From Lingula anatina (lineage: Eukaryota > Brachiopoda > Lingulata > Lingulida > Lingulidae), in NCBI RefSeq assembly GCF_001039355.2, contig NW_019775924.1, forward strand, positions 296,766 to 358,765: DNA of 62,000 nucleotides. Direction: 5' to 3'. This document shows, in pieces, positions 1 to 10,800 of the stretch. A model generated the notes under the pieces. It ran no database searches, had not been told where the DNA came from, and saw only the letters and a program-made list of their open reading frames with translations. Positions within the stretch are counted from its first letter, which is position 1; the number at the start of each line of letters is the position of its first letter. The position numbers and the translations under genes were made by a program.

Positions 1-486
1 AAAAAAGGGGGGGGGGAATGTCACAAATGCCACAAAAGAGGGACAAGTGATATGCAGAGAGTCCAGATATTTGAGACATAAATCTTGAGTTTTCAACATG
101 GTTTGGGTGGAATATATATCCAAAGTTTTTTCCACTTTATTAAATATATAACATAATATAAAAAAAGATGGTCAAGGTCGGTGACTGTAGGGCAAGGAAG
201 GAAGGAAGGGAAGAGGGCTGGTAAAGAAAGACTAAATTCACAGGGAAATACCACAATGTGAATGGTGAAATATGTGAGGTGGTCCATGAACATAGGAAGC
301 ACAAAAAGGTGACTAAATTAGCAATATAGAAATTGCAGAAGCCAGTTTTTTCCACCAATAAGTCCATCAGAATAGAGGCACGTGGGCATGAGTAGTGAGT
401 ACTTGTCACTAAAAATTGAATTAGCATATACACCAGGAGAACTCAAGTGACCATAACTGATACTATAGGGTGAGCAATTTAGAACA
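1..486. other. Intergenic sequence at the left edge
   Basis: The stretch opens with an A-run followed by a G-run and is otherwise AT-rich. I see no convincing exon. It may be the 5' UTR or flank of the LINE remnant whose ORF begins at 487, but no element boundary is visible. Confidence 0.4.
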
Positions 487-1414
487 ATGGCAACAGCTAG
501 TAAGAACAAGAATAAGCCCACAGGAGAAAAGGCTGTAGGCAGTATGACCAGCTTTTTGACTAGTACTCCAACCAGTAAATCTGACATTCAGCCAACCAAG
601 AGACCACATTCTGAAGTTGCTAACTGTAGTGCAGAGGAAAAAAAAATAATGATGGACGAAATAGCAGAAATAAGATCAGAAATAAAAGAAACAATTAAAA
701 AAGCCGACCTGGAGAGCATGGTAACAAACATTACAAATGTCTTAATGAAAAGCATGCAAGAGGAGATAAAAAACACTGATAGAAAAATAGAATCAAGATT
801 CCAAGAAAGCCTGGAATTTATGAGACTTGACTATGTTAAACGTGTAGGGGACTTACAAGAACAGATCGGCAGTCTACAGCTAGAGAAGGAAAATATGAAG
901 GAAAATATAAGAGACAAAGAAAAACAGTTGAAACAAATTGGAGAAAATCTGAAGCAAAAAGAATATGCTGCAAAGGAAGCATTACAACTGGCAAACAGAA
1001 ACGAACAATATTCTAGAAAAACTAACATTAGGGTGGTCAATCTACCTGCACAGAAAGATGAGAATGTTCGAGATCTCTTCTTCGATCTGATAAGAAAAGA
1101 ACTAAAATTTGAGCTGCATTGTGAAGACATAGTTGCGATTCACCGCCTACCAGCCAAACCAGGAATCACTGATTGTAAAGATGAGAAACTCCGAGATCAA
1201 AAGGAGGATCATGATGAAAAAGAAAGAAATAAACTCGGGGGTCCGCCTACATGATGACATAACAAAAAGAAACCTGTCATTAATAAGTAAGTTGACACAA
1301 CACGAAAAAGTAGAAAGCGCTTGGTACTTCAATTGCGGCATATACTGTCAGTTGAAAAGCGGAAAGAGAATAAAATGTGACATAAATGATGATCTGTGTG
1401 AAAAGTTGAAATGA
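487..1414 (+). mobile_element. Frameshifted ORF1 of an L1-like non-LTR retrotransposon (LINE remnant)
   Basis: The first frame (487-1254) starts with a basic, polar segment and then a long coiled coil rich in Lys, Glu and Gln (about residues 45-165). After it comes an RRM-like stretch (TNIRVVNLP at about residue 180, then VRDLFFDLIRKELKF and IVAIHRLPAKPG). The rest of the expected domain lies in another frame: 1133-1414 reads LIVKMRNSEIKRR, then VRLHDDITKRN and a C-terminal domain with SAWYFNCGIYCQLKSGKRI. Coiled coil, RRM and C-terminal domain in that order is the layout of L1-type ORF1p, an RNA-binding chaperone for retrotransposition. A frameshift falls near 1150-1175, where family similarity moves from one frame to the other. 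No ORF2 (endonuclease and reverse transcriptase) follows within 3 kb, so the copy is truncated and inactive. A domesticated gene is possible but unlikely given the frameshift. Confidence 0.75.
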
Positions 1415-1600
1415 TTCAAATTTATATATACATGTATACAATCATAGTTAAGAAAATTGAAAAAAAAAAATGCAATTTTAACACCAACTATAGAAGCACA
1501 GATAATAAGGGAGAGTGGGTGAATAAGCTGAAGAGCTTTAAAAAGAAGCTTATAAAAATGTAAAATGGACCCACTTTTGCTTCATATAGAAGCAAAGATA

Positions 1601-1678
1601 ATCCTCAGCAAGCCCTGTTCTGTTCTCATGGCATACAAGGCAGAACGGGGATAAATGTTTATAAGAGAAGCTGAGGAT
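1601..1678. repeat. Hairpin-forming dispersed repeat, copy 1
   Basis: Outer arms ATCCTCAGC (1601-1609) and GCTGAGGAT (1670-1678) are perfect reverse complements. Inner arms CCCTGTTCTG (1613-1622) and CAGAACGGGG (1641-1650) pair with one G-U. Related sequence recurs at 2047-2116 and 2260-2285. This could be a small non-autonomous element or part of the LINE 3' region. No coding sequence was seen in 1415-2500. Confidence 0.5.
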
Positions 1679-2046
1679 AATACCAGTCTAAAAGAATTAA
1701 TAATGTATTTTGCGTTTAATATGAAAAAACTATTAAAAAGATTTTTACTAAATTAATTCTTGGTAACCTTTATGCGTTGTTAGAAAAAGTGCTTAGAAAA
1801 CTTAACTACGTTGTGTGCCACAATTTTTGCTTGTCAATTATTGCTCAACTGACAGAGGAGTGGTCTACAGTTGGAGTGTAACAACTATGTTTGTAGCAAG
1901 ACCAAGGGTCCACCAGATTTCACCATATTTCAAGGCCAATTTCTCCAGAAAAAATGGCAAAATATACTGTGGCAGATTAATTGTTTAGATAACAAAAATT
2001 TAGCTAATTATAACTTTTACTAAAGCATCAATAATCCTAGGTACAT

Positions 2047-2116
2047 ATCCTTTTCTGCCCTCTTGGCATACAAGGCAGAACGAAGAAAAAATTTATACGA
2101 GAAGCTGAAGATTTCC
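2047..2116. repeat. Hairpin-forming dispersed repeat, copy 2
   Basis: It shares the core TTGGCATACAAGGCAGAACG and the downstream GAGAAGCTGA block with the copy at 1601. Arms TTCTGCC (2053-2059) and GGCAGAA (2074-2080) are perfect reverse complements. A third partial copy, covering only the TATAAGAGAAGCTGAGGAT block, lies at 2260-2285. Confidence 0.45.
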
Positions 2117-2549
2117 TGTGAATACCTCTATGTTGATGCAAGTGGAGAAAAATAGTCTTTATATTTATGATAAAGTTATGTATATTCAATATTCAAATTT
2201 GTTATGAGTAAACAATAAAACATGAAATAATGTTTTTCAAAGCAAAACAAGAAAAATATTATAAGAGAAGCTGAGGATGATCTGTGAATGCCAATATTTT
2301 GGCTTGGACTTAATTTTTTAAAGATAACCTAAGAATGACTTCAACATGTACACACAAAACCAAGCCTATGGATTTGAAGTGTATTGCTCTGGTTTTATTA
2401 CGGTCCTGAAATGTCGTCTGCCAGATTTACTTGCAAAGAAAAATCCACAGGCATCTTGATAGGAAGGTGTCAATGAATGTAGAAGTCACCACCTAAGCAT
2501 GCAACAATCTGGAACTTTTGCTTACACAAGACATGACAATGAAGCTCTC

Positions 2550-2815
2550 AGGATCACCAGACCTCGCTGTGGACTCCATGCCACCAAGAATGGAAAACAT
2601 GGATGCCCTGTTGCACTTGAGCAATGCATAAGGCTAAAAGCACTCGGGTTCGCCAAACTTCTCTATGGAGAACATGGACTCCATGGCGGGAAGTATGGAA
2701 AACTTGGTCTCACTAGTGTAATGCATGGCAATAAAAGCACTAAGGATTGCCTGGAGAATGTGGACCCCCTGATGTGATGGAAAAACTGGACACCCTGTCA
2801 CCTTACTGCAACTCT
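2550..2815. repeat. Degenerate tandem repeat of about 110 bp
   Basis: Two to three imperfect units carry the landmarks GTGGACTCCATGCCACC / ATGGACTCCATGGCGGG / GTGGACCCCCTGATG, TATGGAAAAC and TAAAAGCACT in the same order. An ORF at 2499-2777 lies inside the repeat and resembles no protein I know, so it is not called as a gene. Confidence 0.5.
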
Positions 2816-2854
2816 TAACTGTCAAGGCTGCCCAAATAGATGGCCTTTTCTAAG

Positions 2855-3060
2855 AGACATCCCCATGAACAACCTTTGTCCATGTTGATATTGGCCGCAT
2901 TCATTCAACTCTTGGCTTTGTTAAATGTGACAAAGAGGTACCAGCTCTGAAGTCAAAAAGCTTCGAATTTGCCTCTCAATGCAGAGAACCTTGGGGTCAT
3001 TCCACAAACACTTCAGTTATTTCGCTTAAGTCAAAACTCTGTGCCTAGTGTAGTTAAAGC
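2855..3060 (+). repeat. Diverged direct repeat of about 200 bp, copy A
   Basis: It aligns along its length with 3465-3670. Shared blocks in the same order include ATATTGGC(C/A)GCATT, AACTCTTGGCT/AACACTTGGCT, TTTGCCTCTCA, GAACCTTGGGGTCA, GCTATTTCG/GTTATTTCG, and CT(G/A)TGCCTA. Substitutions and indels are many, so this is an old duplication or two insertions of one element. No coding potential is evident. Confidence 0.6.
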
Positions 3061-3339
3061 CTTAAAGTGAAACATACTGAGTTGATGCCATCAACATATA
3101 ACCTTGGTATGATGAACAACAACTCATATTGCTGGCTTGCATATTTTTCATGATTTCCAAAATCAACACTTCTCTGAATCATGCACACCTCCCGGGAATG
3201 CAGTTTAATTTCTACATTTTGGAAAATTGTAATTGAATGGCTAAGAAGAGAGTTAAATATGAAAGAAGACCTTAATGGTATTGATATCATCTTTGGTAAA
3301 GAACAGAGATCTTCAGGTCAAGTTTTATGTTTAATTTAG

Positions 3340-3342
3340 AAA

Positions 3343-3384
<42 letters not shown>
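3340..3384. repeat. (AAAT)n microsatellite
   Basis: Eleven or so uninterrupted AAAT units lie between the two copies of the diverged direct repeat. Confidence 0.95.
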
Positions 3385-3385
<1 letters not shown>

Positions 3386-3464
3386 GGGAGAAAAGGATTC
3401 CAGAGTTTAATGATTTAGGTCCAAGTGGTCCAAATGGTTGCCCATTTTCAGACTAGAATCCCTA

Positions 3465-3670
3465 TGGACATCCTTGGTCCATGCAGATATTGGCAGCATT
3501 TTTTATTCAACACTTGGCTATGTTTAATGTGAAAAAGAGGTTGGAGTTCTTGATGAAAAAAGAGCTTGCATTTTGCCTCTCACTGCCAAGAGCAGTAATG
3601 AACCTTGGGGTCAACACGTGAGCTATTTCGTTTTACTGGAAACTCTATGCCTAATGTAGGTAATGGCTAA
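3465..3670 (+). repeat. Diverged direct repeat of about 200 bp, copy B
   Basis: Partner of 2855-3060, offset by about 610 bases and in the same orientation. Confidence 0.6.
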
Positions 3671-4837
3671 TTGACAAGATGTCACATTATGAGTCACATA
3701 TTTTGTCACATGAGCCGAAGATATAAATTGCCAGCACCATTTCTTTTGGGTGACTTTCTTCATCATTTTTCGGTTGTTTGTCACTCATCAGATGTATAAT
3801 GTATGTAATGTATTTCTGCATTGAGAATAAAGAACATGGTGAATGAGATACAGTATAGTGTACGTGTCATTCTATATTCGGCTACAAATGCCTCAAAATG
3901 TATCATACTGAGACATCATTTTGACACCATGCATCTGTGCAACTAAGGGCCAGGAAATCAGTTGTGATGCCAGGCAACATTAAAAAAATTCAGTCGAAAA
4001 CTAGTTGCTAAACACAACTTTTCACCATAACTGCTTAGCTCTGAGCATGAAGATGGAGTGGAATCAAACTAAGACTATGGAGACCCCCACCACCACTATT
4101 AGAAGCATGAGGATACTACTGTGTAGGTTTATCTTTGCTTTTTACCAATTCCACCACTAAAATTATCTGACAGACTGTAAAAGTAATTTGGAATGTGTAC
4201 AGACGAGCAGACAACCATGAATATTAAGTTGGATCTCATAACCTCCAACACTTGGAGAAGGTTATAAAATAATCCTAAAATAGTTCACAAAATAATACCT
4301 CCATTTCTACGCAATAAGCTTAATCGTTTAAAGCTACCATGCTGTTATAACTGCTTTTTTTAAACTTTTGCACATGAGATCATTTCTGTATTATTATATC
4401 AAAGTAAATACAAATCACTGGCCATAAAAAATTAATTAGCAAATATGAGATCACAAAGTCACTCTGATTCTAATCCTGTCACAAACATCCTTTGAAAATA
4501 AAACAAAACTAATATAGCTGTAAGAGCGTTACAAATAACAAAATTTAATATATCTGCTGCAATGCCATATCTATGACTGATATCACTTTAAAATATTTGA
4601 TAATTTCTAAATATTGTGGGCACATAACTTTACAACTTTTTCAGCTAAGATAAATCACTTGCAAGCAACACATAAGCTTACAGCTGAGAATATTATCTAT
4701 CTGGTGGTTTTAAATTACATCCAGAAGAGTGAAAGTATGCATCCCTTCTTTAAAGGAAAACATATATACTCACAGACATAGTTAAGACAATGTCACAGTA
4801 TCACAGACCTTTTATAACTGTAGTACAAAATATCTCT
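3671..4837. other. Intergenic; presumably the 3' flank of CCDC191
   Basis: AT-rich sequence with no exon I can support. The part next to 4837 should hold the CCDC191 3' UTR on the minus strand, but no clear AATAAA is seen on that strand close to the stop codon. Confidence 0.4.
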
Positions 4838-7800
4838 TTAAGGAAGTCCTTCGAAATCTGGAAGTATAGATGCAACTTTCTTTCTCATTTCTTCCCTTCT
4901 TCTCTCCTTCTCGCGCTCTGCTTTCAGCATCTTGGGGAATTCTTTCCAGGCCTTTAGTACTGAGTTTAACAGCCGCCTGAAATAGAAAATTCTATATGTG
5001 CCACCAACAGGTGAAAATAACTTAAATGAAGTGTAATTACAAAACAAATTGATAAAATTAACAGTTCCTGTGCAAATGTTATTAATTTTTTTTGTCTAAT
5101 TTTGGTGAGGACCTCCCTCCAACTCTTTACATGTGTATGTGCACCTGATGGTGTGACCTTTGCATAATCTTACCATTCATTATGCTCCTTTGCTATCCTG
5201 TCTCTTTCCCACCCTGCAAACTTCTCATCAGAAGCATGCTCAGCCCAGGCACGAAGGATTTTCACCTGTAGGTGGCGTACATAGAATCTGTCTGCCTTCT
5301 CTTCTAATATTGTCATATATCTGCCATACTGAAAAAAGGAATAAGAAGGTGATTATATTAGGAGAAAATATATTTTTACGGCAAACAGAAAACAAGCTTC
5401 TCTCTTTTGTGTGTATGTGTGTGTGCTACCATAAAACAGCTTGAATATCATCAACCAAACACTCAAGATCTAAGTGATATAAAGGTTCATGTAATTTGTA
5501 GAACACAGAAAATACTTTAATCAGTAAAAAGAAAACACTCCTGTAAGTAAACAATACTGTATGCCTCAACATACAGTAAGCCTCTACAAAATGTAAGCAA
5601 TGGTTACAAAGCTAAAATACAAGTTGTCCACACCAATTTTTCCAATCTCCTGTATTAAACACAATGACATACACCCTACAACAGGGTAATACATACTCAC
5701 CTGTTTCCAGTTATTGAAGCATCTTCTACTGATCAAGAACTTTGCCATTTCATCTGCCATCTCAGTCTTCTCTTCATTCACCTCCTTGGTGTGGGCGTGC
5801 CACGACAGGAGGCAATTTCTGAATCAAATAAAGTTAATCTTCAGCTCATCTTGTTCATCTTTCCTACTAATATAAAACTTTATCAAAATCTGAGAGATAT
5901 GAAAAAATTACAAAAGGTCAGACACTAAAAGATATGATTAAAACTGACATTACTGCAAATATTTATGCCATTGCTATGTCACAAGTAATTTTTTTTACCC
6001 TTTTGTCAGATTTAACAATCCAATGTTGACGGTTTGATAATATGTTGTAACTAGCAAACTGAAAAATGTTCTTAGTCCGTAATTTCCAAACAGTAAATGT
6101 ATATTGTGGATTAAGCTTTCGTAAGCGTAAAAAATGAAATGTATGTGTGTGTAAATCAGGTGAGATTGTTTATGCCGTCTCTCTAGATATCAATGACACA
6201 GAAAGACAGGAGTTGAAAAATATACAAAGTATGACACATAAGGTCATGTACCGTAAAAGCACTGTGTTAGCATGGTCCACTGCAACTTCCATGTTATTTC
6301 TGGACATGTCCATTAACTTACGCCACGGGAGAAAACCTGGAACACAAATAAACAGGTTACTATGATGAAAGGACAGTCAACCTTGAGACATTATTTTATT
6401 CCATATTTTACAAATAAAAGAGGCACAGTCTGAGTATATATCTGAACGTTATCAACACAGACATCTTTTGGCACTCAAAAAACAAGATTTATTAAAAGTG
6501 TGTGCATATGTCTGTGTGCAAATGCATTTATCTCCCTTTTTTGATTCACTTATGTCTTCTCTCATTGAGTTTCCAGAGTACATTTATCATTTCTAACCTT
6601 TATGTTTCAGCAAAGCCAGCCTGTAGTGCTCCTCAGCCTGTTTCATCTGTTGCTGCGCCTTCTCCACCATCTTCTGCTTCTCCAGCTCTCTCTGAAAGAT
6701 GGTCACTGACCAGTTCAGTCTAATTCTACAGTGTAAATCAAATTTTGAAGTAAGTTAGTAATACTGCAAGGACTGACACAGCCAGTCTGAGTCAAAAATT
6801 GTGTAGCCTACTAGTCTTCAAGGCTCCATGGTCTAAGAATCTTCTGACCCAAAATATAAACCGTTGCTAGTAACTGAAGGAATTTACAAAATTTGACCAT
6901 CCCAGCTTCAATTGACTGTCAACGGTCTATCAGTGTGAAATCAGTTTTAATATTGCAGACAGCAGTCACCTGGTGTTATAAATCACAATCTGTTACATTA
7001 CAAAATTTCACTGGATTACACTTGCTGTCCTAGTACACCTAGGACTATAGATTTATAGTAAATCTATATACATCTGATAATCTTTCTTTCCTTTTTGCAT
7101 ACTAAATAGATGACTTACCAGTATTTGGGACCAATCTTAGTGAACTTGTGATTACCTGTAGAACCTGATTATTTTACCTGTTTCTCCAATCTCTTTTGTT
7201 CCTTCCTTGCTTCTATTCTAGCCCTTTTTTCTTCTTCCTCCTGTAGTCTTCTCTCTTCTGCTTCTTGTTCAAGTTTTGCCTAAAATGAGACATTAAGGAT
7301 AAACTTAAAAATAAAAGTTTTAAGTACAAATGACATGACAAAAGTATCAGTGTTCAATATCTAAAATTCATATTTTTAATATTTATATACATTTACCACC
7401 TACCAATTGTTCCTCTTCAGCTTTTCTCTTCCTCTCCTCTCTCTCCGCCTTCAGCCTTGCCCTCTCTGCTGAACGGGCCTCCATGTCTGAAATGTTGGTT
7501 TTGAAAGCCATCAAGCTTGTTGAAGTCTAACCAGACATAAAAGCACAAATTGCAGTTACCAAAAATTCTTATTACAGTCTGTTAAACTGCAATTGAAACT
7601 ACGACAATTTTTGACAAGTTTTTCCGTCATTTGGTTTAAGCAATAAGGGAGTCACAACTTAATGGGACTAAATTTTTATACCTATGTCAGAAAAAAATTT
7701 AACTATTTGAAATTAACTTGAATAAATGCTACAAAGATATTCCCGTAATCTTAAATAATGAAAGCAACAGAAAATTGCAATTAAGGCACTGCCTAATTTA

Positions 7801-10800
7801 TGAAAATAAGATGAGAACAAGTAATTTTTTTGGACACTTGACTAACTGGTCTTATTTTCTACACAGGTTTTATATGGACAGACATTTCCTAAAATTATCT
7901 TACTCTTGAGAAATTTAGAAGATGCCATGCTCTTCTTGGAAGCAGCTGTATTGTCACTCTTCTCAGAGGACTCACTGACAGCCGACCTAAAGAAAAATGA
8001 GCATTTTTTTAATCACATGAAATCAAAATATTATTAGTAATAACAATGAGCTAAACCACAATACTGGTGGCATACATCCTGCCCTGAATCTGAATGCATG
8101 AAACAAGTATTCAAGGTGCTTTATATACTGTGGTTTATCTGCATAGCTGCTACTATAAATGTCTTTTCAATTCAGTGAAAGATACTATACATTGTGTTCT
8201 ACATACATGTCCAACTGTAAAGAGATGTTAGGGCAATGAGCCAAGCATGGTACCTTGCAGTGGAACCTCCACTTCTGTCAGTTTTCTCTGGCTCTTTATT
8301 CATCTTTTTCATTTGTTCGTCTGTGACATCAGCAATAGTCATCTGATTGAGCTGTTCTCTGATTGTTCTCTGAGTTTTCAGCTGTTGTTGAAGAATTAAC
8401 TGGTTCTGCTGGAACTGTAGTTCCTCTATCATTTTCTGCTGTTCCTGTATCTGTTCTCTCTGTTTCTTGAGCATTTCTTTCTGAGCTTCAGTTCTATGAC
8501 TATGGCTATTAACCATAAAAGGCTCCCTCTGCCATGGTGCTTTTTTCTGATTGGTTCTCCCATCGCTCTTCTGGCCATCTGACTGGTTATCTACATAATC
8601 ACCATGGGGACCAGGTGGGTTGTCATGGGGATTAGACTGGTTGTCATGGTTGCCCATAGCAGCCAATTCCTTTTTGCTGAGATGAACATGTTTCTTTGTG
8701 ACCTGCCACGGTTGTGTGGGAACTGTGGCTGGTTGAGGCTGCCAGGCTTTCTTAGCAGCTGGGACCTTGAATGAATCCAAGGTACTGGTACTACTCCTGG
8801 CTGACTGGGGTCTGGGTCTGGCAGGTTGCTCAAACAATGCATCCTTAGTAAAAAGATAAAAACCCTCGTATTAGCATGATGACAGGACCAGAGACCCAGG
8901 GAGTAAATCAAGCTGCACAAAATACCCAAAAACTAAAATAAGAATAAGAGAGAGAACATAAAAATCCAGAGAATTTGTGAACATTAGAGACTAGCAGGCT
9001 TACATAGCACTTTAGATTTATGGATACTTAAAAATTTATAAGCACTGTGGAATGCATGGAAGCAGATTCAAAGATTTTGCACCAGTGTGAAAATAGGTGC
9101 CAGCATTGTGAACTATTATAAAAACATGTCAAGTCTACATCACAGCAAACCTCTCTTTAAGTATCCTTAAACCTTCAAGCCAAAGCTTAACATAAGAGTT
9201 AATGTATTCCATTAAAACCACTTACAACTTTCTCTCTCGCTGACTCTGGTCTGTGACTGCTACCACTGGCAACACCCTCCCCCTCCTGTCTACTGCTCCA
9301 GAGGCGACCAGTAGCAGCTGCATCCAACAGAGCCGCCATCTTGGACTGTAGCCTGCTCTGTTCATTGGCCGCCTGCCTATCTAACTGCTCCTGTTTCAGC
9401 CACATCTGCCAAGCATGGAAATACCTGAAAAGTAACTGTGATCTGTGGTGGGACTCGGCTTGCTGAACTTTTCTGGAAAAAAATTATTATAAAAATTGAA
9501 TAAGAGATGAGTGCATAATCATTTAATTTTTATAAATATATTTCTTCTATAACATTAATTCATACACATAGTATCAAGTTCATTTAATTTTTCTTTCTTG
9601 TTGGCTTAATCAAATATGATCTAAAATGGTGCAACAGAAGATCGAAAAAAAGTTGCACCAAAATCACTATGGGTCACTTCATAGTATTAAGTTTTAATGA
9701 GAGGAAAAGGTGTAATGAAACAGAAATACACAGCGTAAAAACCATAACATCAATTTGCCTTCATAATTTAAAAAGTGTACCAACCTGATCACAATAAATA
9801 CACCAATGTAGGCACGCACCAAAGTATACAACTCATAAATATTCTGTACTTACCTGTGATAATTCTTCAAGTCTTGTTCATAGTGTTGTGCCTCCCTCTC
9901 CAGTCTCTTGGCTCTCACAAAGGTCTTCCAGGCGTTCCAGGCACGCAATAAACACTTCCAGTCTGCCATGGCCTTCACCTTGCCCATGGCTATCCTCTTC
10001 TCCAGGACCACATTGTACCAGGCAGAGAAATGTTTGTGGAGGATCTGGAACATATAAATCAGAATCAGACTTCAATCTTCTCTTATTTAATTTCACTAGT
10101 TTTATATTTTTCTAAATCATGATCAGAATCAAATTTACCCTCATTAAATTTCCCTGATTAAATTTCCCTAGTTTTTGCTGTAACAAGGTTTTTGGTATGT
10201 AATATAGAATAAATCTGTTGCACTACAGAAAGGGGGCTGGTCCACTGACCTTTCTTATTAGAATGCAAGTACTGCATATCAGCTGAAACAATTTCAAGGT
10301 CTCTGATAATTAGAAATCGTGAACACATAAAATTACTCTGTTCATACCTTTAAATTATCAGCAGCTTTCCTTTTCTCCACCTCCTCTAGTCTTTTCATCA
10401 GTTGTACTCTCTTTTCATCGATCTTTTTCAAGTGTTCCATCTGTCTCCTCTCCTCCTCCTCCCTCTGCCTCTCAAACTCCTCCCGCGCCTGCTGCTCTAA
10501 CAGCTCACTCTGCTGCTTTTCTCTAAAATTAAAACAGATTGCAAAACCACATATTACTCACATCATGGAAGGTTAAACTTGTACACCTTTGTCTTTGAAA
10601 TCCAAACCAATAACCCCAAAAGAATATCAAAGACAAACACACACAAATCAATACCATATTTCTGTTCACAAAATGAAATAATTTTAAGTACGAAGTGAAC
10701 ATTATGGAAAGGGTACAAGATGTACCTTAACCACAAATTTGTATTTCAAAAGGGCATTCTGTGTTGTCAAAACAATTATTATGGATTCCCCAGCATTTCA

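Noticed and set aside
831-1130. Cys/Phe/Ser-rich ORF on the minus strand
   Set aside because: Antisense shadow of the LINE ORF1 coiled coil.
2499-2777. 92-codon ORF
   Set aside because: It lies within a degenerate tandem repeat, matches no family and has no splice or UTR context.
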